The notes beneath the pieces are model-generated. The model was not told the origin of the DNA. It made no database searches and worked only from the letters and a program-made list of their open reading frames with translations. The translations under genes and the position numbers were made by a program. A stretch of DNA of 64,000 bases from Streptomyces endocoffeicus (GTDB taxonomy: Bacteria > Actinomycetota > Actinomycetes > Streptomycetales > Streptomycetaceae): positions 124,001 through 188,000 of the forward strand of contig NZ_JAERRG010000017.1 in NCBI RefSeq assembly GCF_016741935.1, in the 5' to 3' direction. Of the stretch, positions 17,929 through 25,750 are shown piece by piece (the first letter of the stretch is position 1; each line of letters begins with the position of its first letter).

Positions 17929-18999
17929 ATGGCGCACCCAGCACTCGACCTGTCCCTGGACGCGGCCCGGCTCACCGCCCGGCTCGTCGACTTCCCCTCG
18001 GTCAGCGGTGAGGAGAAGGCGCTCGCCGACGCCGTGGAGCAGGCCCTGCGGGCCCTGCCCCAGCTGACCGTCGACCGGGACGGGGACGCCGTCGTGGCCC
18101 GCACGAACCTGGGCCGGGACGAGCGGGTCGTGCTGGCGGGCCATCTGGACACCGTGCCCATCGCCGACAACGTGCCCTCGCGCCTCGACGACGACGGCGT
18201 GCTGTGGGGCTGCGGCACCTCCGACATGAAGTCCGGCGTCGCCGTACAACTGCGCATGGCCGCCACCGTGCCCGCGCCCAACCGCGACCTCACCTTCGTC
18301 TTCTACGACCACGAGGAGGTCGCCGCCGAGCTCAACGGGCTGGGGCGGCTGGCCAGGAACCACCCCGAGTGGCTGGCCGGGGACTTCGCCGTGCTGCTGG
18401 AGCCCACCGACGGCAAGGTCGAGGGCGGCTGCCAGGGCACGCTGCGGGTACGGGTGAGCACCCAGGGGCGGCGCGCCCACTCCGCGCGCAGCTGGCTCGG
18501 CGAGAACGCCATCCACAAGGCCGCGCCGATCCTGGACCGGCTGGCCGGTTACGTGCCCCGGCGGGCGGAGATCGACGGGCTCACCTACCGCGAGGGCCTC
18601 AACGCCGTGACGATCGAGGGCGGCCACGCGACCAATGTCATCCCCGACTTCTGCACGGTGACGGTGAACTTCCGCTTCGCCCCGGACCGCTCCGAGGACG
18701 AGGCGCTCGCCCACGTCCGCGAGGTCTTCACCGGCTTCGAGGTCGAGCTCACCGACAGCGCGCCCGGCGCCCTGCCCGGTCTGGCCCATCCGTCGGCCGC
18801 CGCCCTCGTGGCGACGCTCGGGGTGGAGGTGGCGCCCAAGGACGCCTGGACCGATGTGGCCCGCTTCTCGGCGCTCGGCGTGCCCGCCGTGAACTACGGC
18901 CCCGGCGATCCGAAGCTGGCCCACACCCGCGAGGAGCACGTCTCGGTCGCCGCCGTCCTGGAGGCCGAGGAACGACTGCGGACCTGGCTGACCCGCTAG
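17929..18999 (+). CDS. dapE: Succinyl-diaminopimelate desuccinylase
   Basis: 356 aa; M20 metallopeptidase. Zinc ligands and catalytic residues appear in order: GHLDTVP (His72, Asp74), CGTSDMKSG (bridging Asp), FYDHEEV (general base Glu and Glu ligand), EPTDG and the C-terminal AHTREEH histidine. It releases succinate from N-succinyl-LL-diaminopimelate to give LL-diaminopimelate, the Streptomyces cell-wall diamino acid. The dimerisation domain sits around residues 175-290. The 530 bases after the stop contain only repeat elements. Confidence 0.94.
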   Translation: MAHPALDLSLDAARLTARLVDFPSVSGEEKALADAVEQALRALPQLTVDRDGDAVVARTNLGRDERVVLAGHLDTVPIADNVPSRLDDDGVLWGCGTSDMKSGVAVQLRMAATVPAPNRDLTFVFYDHEEVAAELNGLGRLARNHPEWLAGDFAVLLEPTDGKVEGGCQGTLRVRVSTQGRRAHSARSWLGENAIHKAAPILDRLAGYVPRRAEIDGLTYREGLNAVTIEGGHATNVIPDFCTVTVNFRFAPDRSEDEALAHVREVFTGFEVELTDSAPGALPGLAHPSAAALVATLGVEVAPKDAWTDVARFSALGVPAVNYGPGDPKLAHTREEHVSVAAVLEAEERLRTWLTR

Positions 19000-19038
19000 G
19001 GGATGTCCGGCGGAGCGTGCGCCTGCGACGGGCTTGCT

Positions 19039-19326
19039 CCCCTCCCCGCCCCTTCCCGAAACCGGGGCTCCGCCCCAGCCCCCGAGACCGGGGCTGCGCC
19101 CCAGGCCCCCGAGACCGGGGCTGCGCCCCAGGCCCCCGAGACCGGGGCTGCGCCCCAGGCCCCCGAGACCGGGGCTGCGCCCCAGGCTCCGGGCAGGGCT
19201 CTGTTCCTCCCCGTGGCTTCGCTATGCGGCTTCGCCGCGTGGCAGGGGCTCCGCCCCGGGCCTTGGGGGGTCCGGCCTCGGGGTCCAGGGGCGGAGCCCC
19301 TGGTAGCGGGAAGGGGCGGGGAGGGG
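19039..19326. repeat. Intergenic repeat, family 2, copy 2, expanded by internal tandem repeats
   Basis: Same 20-bp inverted termini as the copy at 15704-15900 (here 19039-19058 and 19307-19326), including the flanking GGGGAAAG. It is about 90 bp longer because of a 27-bp tandem array inside (next entry). Together the two copies bracket the secreted protein, lysozyme-like and dapE genes. Confidence 0.85.
19081..19188. repeat. Four 27-bp tandem repeats inside the family 2 element
   Basis: Four units of CCCGAGACCGGGGCTGCGCC plus CCAGGCC, essentially identical, preceded by a diverged fifth copy (CCCGAAACCGGGGCTCCGCC). Each unit contains the dyad GGGGCTGCGCCCC, so the array could form a row of small hairpins. 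Confidence 0.95.
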
Positions 19327-19498
19327 AAAGACCCGCTATGCGGCTCCACCGCGTCCGATGGACTCGCGTGGCCCGCCGGGTACCCCCTAGCGGTGCTAGC
19401 TGACCGTACCCCTGTGTGATCAGCGGTTCGGTGGGTGAGCGTGGCCCGGATTTCGGCTGTTTGCCGTCCGAGGGGCCTACCCTGAAGCACAGATCTTT

Positions 19499-19513
19499 GA
19501 CCAGATCTTGGTC
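19499..19513. promoter_or_regulatory. Operator-like dyad upstream of LOG gene
   Basis: GACCAGATCTTGGTC has perfect 5-bp arms (GACCA/TGGTC) and lies 20 bases before the GTG start; another AGATCT occurs just upstream (19491). It could be a repressor site overlapping the transcription start. No regulator is suggested. Confidence 0.35.
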
Positions 19514-19532
19514 TTGGCGAAGGGAGCACTCA

Positions 19533-20282
19533 GTGGGCAACGCCGAAGAAGAGCGAGCGCTGCGGGAGCAGCGTCTGGGCCCGGTCGTGCGCCGCCGCCA
19601 TCAGATGCGACCCGAGACGACCGACCAGCGGCTCCTGGACACCCAGGGGGCCACCCACTGGGTGCACGAGGACCCGTTCCGGGTGATGCGCATCCAGTCG
19701 GAGTTCGTCGAGGGCTTCGGCACCCTGGCGGAGCTGGGCCGGGCGATCAGCGTGTTCGGTTCCGCCCGTACGCCCGAGGGGTCTCCGGAGTACGAGGCGG
19801 GGGTGCGGATCGGCCGGGCCCTCGCGGAGGCGGGCTTCGGGGTGATCACCGGCGGCGGCCCCGGTGCGATGGAGGCGGCCAACCGCGGCGCGACCGAGGC
19901 GGGCGGTGTCTCGGTCGGCCTGGGCATCGAGCTGCCGTTCGAGCAGGGCCTGAACCCGTACGTCGACATCGGGGTCAACTTCCGCTACTTCTTCGTGCGA
20001 AAAACGATGTTCGTGAAGTACGCCCAGGGGTTCGTGGTGCTGCCCGGCGGGCTCGGCACGCTCGACGAGTGCTTCGAGGCGCTCACCCTCGTCCAGACCA
20101 AGAAGGTCACCCGCTTCCCGATCGTCCTCTTCGGCAGCGCCTACTGGAAGGGCCTGGTCGACTGGCTCACCAACACCCTTATCGCCGAGGGCAAGGCGTC
20201 CCCGCACGACCTGGACCTGTTCCACCTCACCGATGACATCGACGAGGTGATCGACCTGGTGACCAAGGAGTCCGGCCCCTGA
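19533..20282 (+). CDS. LOG family protein (TIGR00730), Rossmann fold nucleotide hydrolase
   Basis: 249 aa from a GTG with AGGGAG (19521-19526); an upstream in-frame extension was rejected for lack of a binding site. Signature motifs GGGPGAMEAANRGA and the catalytic loop LPGGLGTLDE are intact. LOG proteins split cytokinin nucleotide monophosphates into base and ribose phosphate; bacterial members may act on other nucleotides. The family was long misannotated as lysine decarboxylase. Next to it lies a folP2-type gene, as in the mycobacterial Rv1205-Rv1207 interval. Confidence 0.9.
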   Translation: MGNAEEERALREQRLGPVVRRRHQMRPETTDQRLLDTQGATHWVHEDPFRVMRIQSEFVEGFGTLAELGRAISVFGSARTPEGSPEYEAGVRIGRALAEAGFGVITGGGPGAMEAANRGATEAGGVSVGLGIELPFEQGLNPYVDIGVNFRYFFVRKTMFVKYAQGFVVLPGGLGTLDECFEALTLVQTKKVTRFPIVLFGSAYWKGLVDWLTNTLIAEGKASPHDLDLFHLTDDIDEVIDLVTKESGP

Positions 20283-20376
20283 CCGCCGCGTCTCCTCGAC
20301 CGCCCGCGTCTCCTCGACCGCGCGCGTCTCCTTACGGTCCACTCAGGATCCTTACGGTCCACTGGTCCGCTCAGGC
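20281..20376. repeat. Two stop-anchored tandem repeats between convergent genes
   Basis: From the second base of the LOG stop codon: GACCGCCGCGTCTCCTC (20281-20297), GACCGCCCGCGTCTCCTC (20298-20315) and GACCGCGCGCGTCTCCTT (20316-20333). From the folP2 side, TCCTTACGGTCCACT is found at 20329-20343 and 20349-20363, and GGTCCrCTCAGG at 20336-20347 and 20365-20376; the last one contains the folP2 stop (TCA, 20371-20373). Confidence 0.85.
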
Positions 20377-21231
20377 CAGTCCCCGGCGGGCGACCGCCGG
20401 GGGCCGGTGGCCCGCGATGGACGACACCATGTCCAGCACCTGACGGGTCTCCGCCACCTCGTGGACCCGGTAGATCCGGGCCCCCAGCCAGGCCGATACG
20501 GCGGTCGTCGCGAGCGTGCCGATCAGCCGCTCCTTGACCGGACGGTCCAGGCTCTCGCCGACGAAGTCCTTGTTGGACAGCGAGACCAGGACGGGCCAGC
20601 CCGTCTCCGTCAGCTCGCCCAGCCGGCGCGTCGCCTCCAGTGAGTGGCGGGTGTTCTTACCGAAGTCATGGCCCGGGTCGATCATGATCCCGTCGCGCCG
20701 CACCCCCAGCTCGACGGCGCGCTCCGCGAGCTCCAGGGTGACCCGCAGGATGTCCTCCACCACATCGTCGTAGCCGATCCGGTGCGGGCGGGTGCGCGGC
20801 CGGGCGCCGCCCGCGTGGGTGCACACCAGCCCGGCGCCGTAGCGGGCGGCGACCTCGGCCAGCTTGGGGTCGACCCCGCCCCAGGCGTCGTTGAGCACAT
20901 CCGCGCCCGCGGCGCAGACCGCCTCGCCGACCTCATGGCGCCAGGTGTCCACGCTGATCACCACGTCCGGATGGCGCCTGCGCACCTCGGCCACGAAGCC
21001 CACCGTGCGGCGCGCCTCCTCCTCGGCGCTCACCTCGTCGCCCGGACCGGCCTTGACGCCGCCGACGTCGATGATCGCGGCGCCGTCCGCGACCGCCTGC
21101 TCCACCCGGGTCAGGGCGGGCTCGTCGCGGAAGGTCGCACCCTGGTCGTAGAAGGAATCCGGCGTCCGGTTCACGATCGCCATGATCACCCGGTCGTTCT
21201 CGCCGAACTCACGTCGTCCCAGCCGCAGCAT
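20371..21231 (-). CDS. folP: Divergent dihydropteroate synthase paralogue (FolP2 type)
   Basis: 286 aa; the ATG at 21231 has GAGGGAAG upstream. TIM-barrel pterin-binding enzyme: VNRTPDSFYDQG (usually VNVTPDSF), IIDVGG, SVDTWR, VLNDAWGG and RVHEV are recognisable. Two substrate loops differ from true dihydropteroate synthases: the STRPG loop after DVGG is VKAGPG here, and the pABA/sulfonamide loop SRKSF is SNKDF. In mycobacteria, FolP2 with similar context does not replace FolP1 (from memory), so folate synthesis is doubtful. Another role on a pterin-like ligand is possible. Confidence 0.88.
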   Translation of the reverse strand: MLRLGRREFGENDRVIMAIVNRTPDSFYDQGATFRDEPALTRVEQAVADGAAIIDVGGVKAGPGDEVSAEEEARRTVGFVAEVRRRHPDVVISVDTWRHEVGEAVCAAGADVLNDAWGGVDPKLAEVAARYGAGLVCTHAGGARPRTRPHRIGYDDVVEDILRVTLELAERAVELGVRRDGIMIDPGHDFGKNTRHSLEATRRLGELTETGWPVLVSLSNKDFVGESLDRPVKERLIGTLATTAVSAWLGARIYRVHEVAETRQVLDMVSSIAGHRPPAVARRGLA

Positions 21232-21271
21232 CGAACTTCCCTCACGTCTTCTTCCAGGTTGCGGGCAGCGA

Positions 21272-21318
21272 CGATAACTGTCCGAGGCGCATGGCACGAT
21301 CGGAGCAGACAGTTATCG
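21272..21318. promoter_or_regulatory. Perfect 11-bp inverted repeat in divergent promoter region
   Basis: CGATAACTGTC (21272-21282) and GACAGTTATCG (21308-21318) are separated by 25 bp, midway between the divergent folP2 and DivIVA-domain genes. Each arm contains GATAAC/T in the direction of one gene, so the arms may be two -10 elements or the two halves of an operator for a dimeric regulator. Confidence 0.5.
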
Positions 21319-21368
21319 AGGCCGACGGACACAGACTCAACCATGCATCTGACGGGGAGACGATCACC

Positions 21369-21905
21369 GTGTTCTTGTTCTTGCTGATCGCGCTGGTCGT
21401 TGTGGTCGGCGGGGTCACGCTCGCCGTCGTCGGCGGCGGTGACGGCCCGCTCACCGACGTGCCCCCCGACCGGCTGGACGATCCGCTGCCCGCCGACCGG
21501 CCGCTGGCGCGCGCCGATGTGGAGTCGCTGCGGCTCCCCATGACGCTGCGGGGCTACCGGATGGCGGACGTGGACGATGTGCTGGGCCGTCTCGGCGCCG
21601 AGCTCGCCGAGCGCGACGCCCGGATCGCCGAGCTGGAGACGGCGCTCACCGGTCCGCGCCCGAAGCCCTTGTCGTCCTCCGGGCCCGGCCCCGATCCGCT
21701 GTCGGCCCCGGAGAGCGACCATGGCTTCGGGCCGGGCGGCCTCGAGGGGCCCGGCATCGAGGGTCCCGGCCCCGAGCGGCGCGGCCTCGAGGACGGCGGC
21801 TTCGAGGACGGCGGTTTCGAGGGCAGGAGCTTCGACGCCTTCGGGCGGCGCGGTTTCGACGGGAGCGGCTTCGAGGGCCGCGGTTACGAAGGGCATGGCG
21901 CATGA
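21369..21905 (+). CDS. Small DivIVA-domain membrane protein
   Basis: 178 aa from a GTG preceded by GGGGAGA. One N-terminal transmembrane helix (about 2-22) is followed by LPMTLRGYRMADVDDVLGRL, the hallmark of DivIVA domains, and a short coiled coil to about residue 95. The remainder is a Gly/Phe/Arg-rich tail built from loose repeats such as GGFEDGGFEGRSF. DivIVA proteins mark curved or polar membrane; this membrane-tethered form may localise partners at poles or septa (inference). The stop overlaps tag by ATGA. A similar small gene sits between folP2 and tagA in M. tuberculosis (Rv1209). Confidence 0.82.
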   Translation: MFLFLLIALVVVVGGVTLAVVGGGDGPLTDVPPDRLDDPLPADRPLARADVESLRLPMTLRGYRMADVDDVLGRLGAELAERDARIAELETALTGPRPKPLSSSGPGPDPLSAPESDHGFGPGGLEGPGIEGPGPERRGLEDGGFEDGGFEGRSFDAFGRRGFDGSGFEGRGYEGHGA

Positions 21906-22498
21906 GCGAGCAGGGTGTGGTCGAGGGGCCGGACGGTCTGCCGCGCTGTCCCTGGGGCCTGGAGAGCGAGACCATGGCCGACTACCGCGTCTACCACGAC
22001 ACGGAGTGGGGCCGCCCGGTCCACGGCGATGACGCGCTCTATGAGCGGGTCTCCCTGGAGGCGTTCCAGTCCGGGCTGTCCTGGCTGACGATCCTGCGCC
22101 GCAGGGAGGGGTTCCGGGCCGCCTTCGCCGACTTCTCGATCAAGAAGGTCGCGGAGTTCACCGAGGCCGACGAGGAGCGGCTGCTCGCCGACCCCGGCAT
22201 CATCCGCAACCGCGCCAAGATCGCCGCCACGATCGCCAACGCCCGCGCCGCGGCGGCCCTGGCCCCCGGTGAGCTGAGCGAGCTGATCTGGTCCCACGCC
22301 CCGGCGTCCGACGGCCGCCCGGTCCCGCGGACCTTCGCCGATGTCCCCGCGATCACCCCGGAGTCCACGGCCCTCAGCCGCGACCTCAAGAAGCACGGCT
22401 TCCGCTTCGTCGGCCCCACCACGGCCTACGCGCTGATGCAGGCATGCGGCCTGGTCAACGACCATCTGGCCGACTGCCACATCCGCGACGCGGTCTGA
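21902..22498 (+). CDS. tag: DNA-3-methyladenine glycosylase I
   Basis: 198 aa. HhH-GPD superfamily, Tag subfamily. The N-terminus CPWGLESETMADYRVYHDTEW and C-terminal GLVNDHLADCHIR carry the conserved zinc-ligand Cys/His residues; the substrate pocket is in LYERVSLEAFQSGLSW with the essential Glu. It removes 3-methyladenine from alkylated DNA. It is translationally coupled to the DivIVA-domain gene. The stop codon is the first member of a tandem array (next entry). Confidence 0.93.
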   Translation: MSEQGVVEGPDGLPRCPWGLESETMADYRVYHDTEWGRPVHGDDALYERVSLEAFQSGLSWLTILRRREGFRAAFADFSIKKVAEFTEADEERLLADPGIIRNRAKIAATIANARAAAALAPGELSELIWSHAPASDGRPVPRTFADVPAITPESTALSRDLKKHGFRFVGPTTAYALMQACGLVNDHLADCHIRDAV

Positions 22499-22541
22499 CG
22501 CCCCGGCCACCGACGCCCCGGCCGCCGACGCCCCGGCCGCC
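22497..22541. repeat. Three 15-bp tandem repeats overlapping the tag stop codon
   Basis: GACGCCCCGGCCACC, GACGCCCCGGCCGCC and GACGCCCCGGCCGCC start with the GA of the TGA stop (22496-22498). The last unit can pair (GCCCCGGCC with GGCCGGGGC at 22557-22565), forming a terminator-like hairpin before the convergent hydratase gene. Confidence 0.9.
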
Positions 22542-22575
22542 GACGGCCGGTGGCCGAGGCCGGGGCGGGGTCCCG

Positions 22576-23382
22576 TCAGCGGCCGGTGAACCTCGGCTTC
22601 TCCTTGTTCACGAACGCGTTCACCGCGATCGCGTGGTCGTCCGACGCCCCCGCGCGGCGCTGCAGCTCGTCCTCCATGGCCAGGGCCTCGGTGAGGGTGT
22701 GGCCCGCGGCGAAGGCCAGGGACTCCTTGATCGCGGCATAGGCCGCGGTGGGGCCCTCGGCCAGCCGCCGGGCGACCGCCGCCGCCTCGGAGGCCAGCTC
22801 CTCTGCCGGGACCACCCGGTGGGCGATGCCCAGGCCGAGCGCCTCCTGGGCGTCGATGGTGCGCGGGAAGAGCAGCAGATCCGCTGCCCGGCCGTAGCCG
22901 ATCAGCCGCTGAAGGGTCCAGGAGACGCCCGAGTCGGCGGTCAGCGCGACCCCGGCGAAGGAGGTGTTGAAGGAGGCGGTGTCGGCGACGATCCGGTAGT
23001 CGGCGGCGAAGGCGAAGCCCGCCCCGGCGCCCGCCGCGACGCCGTTGACCGCGGCGACCACCGGCTTCGGCATCCCGGCGATCGCGGTGACGATCGGGTT
23101 GTAGTGCAGCGCCACCGTGTTCATGGTCGAGCCCTCGCCGCTGCCGTCGCGGTCGGCGGCCAGCAGGCCGATGTGCTCCTTGAGGTCCTGGCCGACGCAG
23201 AAGGCGCGCGACCCGGAGCCGGTGAGCAGCACGGCCCGTACCGCCGGGCTCTCCGCGGCCTGCAGCAGCGCCTCGCGCAGCGCCTCCTTGGTGTCGATGT
23301 TCAGGGCGTTCATCGCGTCGGAACGATTCAGCGTGATCGTCGCGAGACCCTCGGTGAGGTCGTAGAGCACGGTGTCGGCCAT
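22576..23382 (-). CDS. Enoyl-CoA hydratase/isomerase family protein
   Basis: 268 aa, crotonase fold. Oxyanion-hole segments are AFCVGQDLKEH and AAGAGAGFAFAADYRI; the segment SFAGVALTADSGVSW has Asp rather than Glu at the second catalytic position, as in PaaG-like isomerases. A PaaG-type 1,2-epoxyphenylacetyl-CoA isomerase or an isomerase of fatty-acid oxidation is therefore more likely than a plain hydratase. No paa genes lie nearby. It appears monocistronic. Confidence 0.87.
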   Translation of the reverse strand: MADTVLYDLTEGLATITLNRSDAMNALNIDTKEALREALLQAAESPAVRAVLLTGSGSRAFCVGQDLKEHIGLLAADRDGSGEGSTMNTVALHYNPIVTAIAGMPKPVVAAVNGVAAGAGAGFAFAADYRIVADTASFNTSFAGVALTADSGVSWTLQRLIGYGRAADLLLFPRTIDAQEALGLGIAHRVVPAEELASEAAAVARRLAEGPTAAYAAIKESLAFAAGHTLTEALAMEDELQRRAGASDDHAIAVNAFVNKEKPRFTGR

Positions 23383-23737
23383 GGCGGTCCTCCGGCGGTG
23401 GGGCGAGGCGGGTGGGCGGCTCGGGCTGCGGCCGCACCGGCGGGCCCGGAAGGGGCCTGCCGCGGCGGTCAGCGCACAGCATGCCGGAGATCATGACCGA
23501 CCGACATGTGACCTGCGTCAAAGAACCGACCCTTCGTTCGGTGACGGCGGGCGTACGCTACCGCGATCCCCTCCCCGAATTGGGTGGTTTTGGGGGAACG
23601 CCTCGCACAGGCGTTGCCGACCGATGTTGGTCATCGGGTCGTGCCATGCGGGATAATGAGGGGGAAGCAACGTGTTCGATGCCGGTGACACCTGGGTTGT
23701 CGGCTGCGATGAGCTGGTTTCAGGAAGGGGAACGAGC
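23383..23737. other. Divergent intergenic region with DUF3117 promoter
   Basis: 355 bases without a gene. A candidate promoter for the DUF3117 gene is TTGGTC (23627-23632) with GATAAT (23652-23657), spacing 19, giving a leader of about 75 bases. The left half contains the dyad ACCGA-N8-TCGGT around 23525-23543. No RNA gene is recognisable. Confidence 0.4.
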
Positions 23738-23905
23738 ATGGCGGCCATGAAGCCGCGGACGGGCGACGGCCCGCTCGAGGTGACCAAGGAGGGGCGGGGC
23801 ATCGTCATGCGCGTTCCGCTCGAAGGCGGCGGTCGGCTCGTCGTCGAGCTGACACCGGACGAGGCCGATGCCCTCGGCGATGCCCTGAAGAAGGTTGTCG
23901 GCTGA
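23738..23905 (+). CDS. DUF3117 domain protein
   Basis: 55 aa starting at an ATG preceded by AGGAAGGGG. The whole protein matches the actinobacterial DUF3117 family (MAAMKPRTGDGPLEVTKEGR, then LVVELTPDEADALGDAL). Function unknown; the length and conservation suggest a small regulatory or structural partner. M. tuberculosis has a DUF3117 gene (Rv1211) after tagA, the same order as here apart from the hydratase gene. Monocistronic. Confidence 0.9.
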   Translation: MAAMKPRTGDGPLEVTKEGRGIVMRVPLEGGGRLVVELTPDEADALGDALKKVVG

Positions 23906-24011
23906 CGGCTTGCGGCCCACCATCACCCGCGCGCTGCCCCGGCGGCCGGTACGTCAGGTACCGACCGCCGGGGCAGCGCTTGTACGGGGTTCCGCCGGAG
24001 GCGGCGGACGG

Positions 24012-24142
24012 CCGTTCCCGACTTCCGGCCGTTTCCGACTTTCGACCGTTTCCGACGTCCAGCCGCTCCGGCCGCTCCCGACTTCGGCCGTTCCCGATTT
24101 CTGACCGTGAGGATTCAGCTCCGTCCGCCCGCGAGGATTCAG
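24012..24142. repeat. Tandem 17-bp repeats and duplicated stop region of the O-methyltransferase gene
   Basis: Five to six diverged copies of CCGTTTCCGACTTYCGG fill 24012-24104. The ten-mer GAGGATTCAG then occurs at 24109-24118 and 24133-24142; the latter contains the stop (TCA at 24139-24141) of the minus-strand methyltransferase gene, so GC-TGA-ATCCTC is repeated downstream of that gene. Confidence 0.85.
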
Positions 24143-24804
24143 CCCCGCTTGACCGCGCAGAGCAGGCCGTCGCCGACCGGCAGCAGCGACGACTGGAGCA
24201 CGGTGGACTCCCGTACGGTCCGCAGCAGCTCGCGCACCCGCAGCACCTCCGTGGGCTGGGCCGTGGAGTCCACGGTCCGCCCGTTGGTGAAGACCCCCTC
24301 GAAGCAGACCAGCCCGCCGGGTCGCAGCAGCCGCAACGATTCGGCGAGGTAGTCCAGGACCTCCAGCCGGTCGCCGTCGCAGAAGACCAGGTCGTATCCG
24401 CCGTCGGCCAGCCGGGGCAGCACGTCGAGGGCGCGGCCGGGGATGAAGCGGGCCCGGTTCCCGGTGAACCCGGCCTCGCGGAACGCCTGCCGGGCGAACT
24501 GCTGCATCTCCGGTTCGGTGTCCACGGTGGTCAGCACGCCGTCCGGGCGCATTCCGCGCAGCAGGTGGATTCCGGAGACGCCCGTTCCGGTGCCGATCTC
24601 GGCGACGACCTTGGCGTCTGCGGTGGCAGCGAGCAGCCGCAGCGCGGCGCCGGTGCCCGCCGACACCGAGCGCAGCCCTGCTTCCCGGGCCCGGTCACGG
24701 GCCCAGTGAAGGGCTTCGTCCTCGGCGACGAACGCGTCGGCGAACGCCCAGCTCGTCTGCCGGTTGCCGGTAATGACCCTCTCCTGTCCCCGTAGTTGGC
24801 GCAA
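24139..24804 (-). CDS. Class I SAM-dependent O-methyltransferase (family 3)
   Basis: 221 aa from a TTG; homologues known to me begin MRQLRGQERVITGNRQTSWA, which supports this start although no ribosome binding site is evident. SAM-binding motif I is VVAEIGTGTGVSGIHLL, the acidic residue after strand 2 is in TTVDTEPEMQ, and the metal-binding loop has LVFCDGDRLEVLDYL. The catechol-O-methyltransferase-like fold suggests a small aromatic substrate. It is divergent from sigE, as is Rv1220c next to sigE in M. tuberculosis; their promoters overlap here. Confidence 0.88.
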   Translation of the reverse strand: MRQLRGQERVITGNRQTSWAFADAFVAEDEALHWARDRAREAGLRSVSAGTGAALRLLAATADAKVVAEIGTGTGVSGIHLLRGMRPDGVLTTVDTEPEMQQFARQAFREAGFTGNRARFIPGRALDVLPRLADGGYDLVFCDGDRLEVLDYLAESLRLLRPGGLVCFEGVFTNGRTVDSTAQPTEVLRVRELLRTVRESTVLQSSLLPVGDGLLCAVKRG

Positions 24805-24828
24805 CGGTGACTGTATCCGCTGCGCACG

Positions 24829-24855
24829 GGAACCCGCAGATGGGACCAGGCGTTG
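24829..24855 (+). promoter_or_regulatory. ECF-type (SigE-like) promoter upstream of sigE
   Basis: GGAAC at 24829-24833 and CGTTG at 24851-24855 with a 17-bp spacer match the GGAAC-N16-18-cGTT promoters read by SigE-type ECF factors. The predicted start near 24862 lies just upstream of a GGGGG and an ATG at 24875, so sigE probably activates its own transcription. Confidence 0.6.
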
Positions 24856-24934
24856 TAGAAGCCGGGGGGACCGTATGGATCACGACCAAATGCAGGTCAA
24901 AAATGCTTATCCGGAGCTAACGGGCGAGGTGGAT

Positions 24935-25750
24935 ATGGTAGGGGCTCTACTGGACACCACCAGAGCCGACAGGGGAGGTGCGGCTGCGGCCGGTGACCGG
25001 AGAGTGCTGAAGCGCTTTCGCAGGTCAGTGGGCGAGCCGAAATCCGTGACCAACACCGCTGACCGTTCCCACCCCCGTAGCCCGAAGGGCACGGGAGGTG
25101 CGCCCCTCGCCGAGTCCGCCACCACCGCGACCTTCGCCACGGATGCGGACGCGACGTGGACGCCTCCTACCTGGGAGGAGATCGTCAGCACTCACAGCGC
25201 ACGGGTCTACCGCCTCGCCTATCGGCTCACCGGTAACCAGCACGATGCCGAGGATCTCACCCAGGAAGTGTTCGTCCGCGTCTTCCGCTCGCTGTCGACG
25301 TACACCCCGGGCACCTTCGAGGGCTGGCTGCACCGCATCACCACCAATCTCTTCCTCGACATGGTCCGCCGCCGGCAGCGCATCCGCTTCGACGCGCTCG
25401 GCGAGGACGCGGCGGAGCGGCTCCCCAGCCGCGAGCCCTCTCCCCAGCAGCACTTCAACGACACCCACTTCGACGCGGATGTGCAGCAGGCGCTGGACAC
25501 CCTCGCCCCGGAGTTCCGCGCCGCCGTGGTGCTCTGTGACATCGAGGGGCTGTCGTACGAGGAGATCGCGGCCACTCTGGGCGTCAAGCTGGGCACCGTG
25601 CGCAGCCGCATCCACCGCGGCCGCTCGCATCTGCGCAAGGCGCTGCAGCACCGCGCCCCCGCGGCGCGGACCGGGCAGCAGCATGAGGTCGCCGCGGTGG
25701 CGCCGGGTGTCACGGCCCCCCGGCTGAGCGGGGAGGTCGGAATCGCGTGA
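24935..25750 (+). CDS. sigE: ECF RNA polymerase sigma factor SigE
   Basis: 271 aa from the ATG at 24935 (GAGGTGG upstream; product begins MVGALLDTTRADRGG). An in-frame ATG at 24875 with GGGGG six bases before it would add 20 residues, and both may be used. A variable N-terminus of about 85 residues precedes sigma region 2 (YRLAYRLTGNQHDAEDLTQE, then GTFEGWLHRITTNLFLDMVR) and region 4 (IEGLSYEEIAATLGVKLGTV, then RSRIHRGRSHLRKAL). The adjoining genes for an anti-sigma factor, HtrA and TatB make this the envelope-stress sigma factor block known from mycobacteria. Confidence 0.93.
   Translation: MVGALLDTTRADRGGAAAAGDRRVLKRFRRSVGEPKSVTNTADRSHPRSPKGTGGAPLAESATTATFATDADATWTPPTWEEIVSTHSARVYRLAYRLTGNQHDAEDLTQEVFVRVFRSLSTYTPGTFEGWLHRITTNLFLDMVRRRQRIRFDALGEDAAERLPSREPSPQQHFNDTHFDADVQQALDTLAPEFRAAVVLCDIEGLSYEEIAATLGVKLGTVRSRIHRGRSHLRKALQHRAPAARTGQQHEVAAVAPGVTAPRLSGEVGIA

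Noticed and set aside
16870..18939. A 689-codon frame extending the lysozyme-like gene through dapE on the opposite strand
   Set aside because: The upstream two thirds is antisense to dapE; the protein with a membrane anchor begins near 17781.
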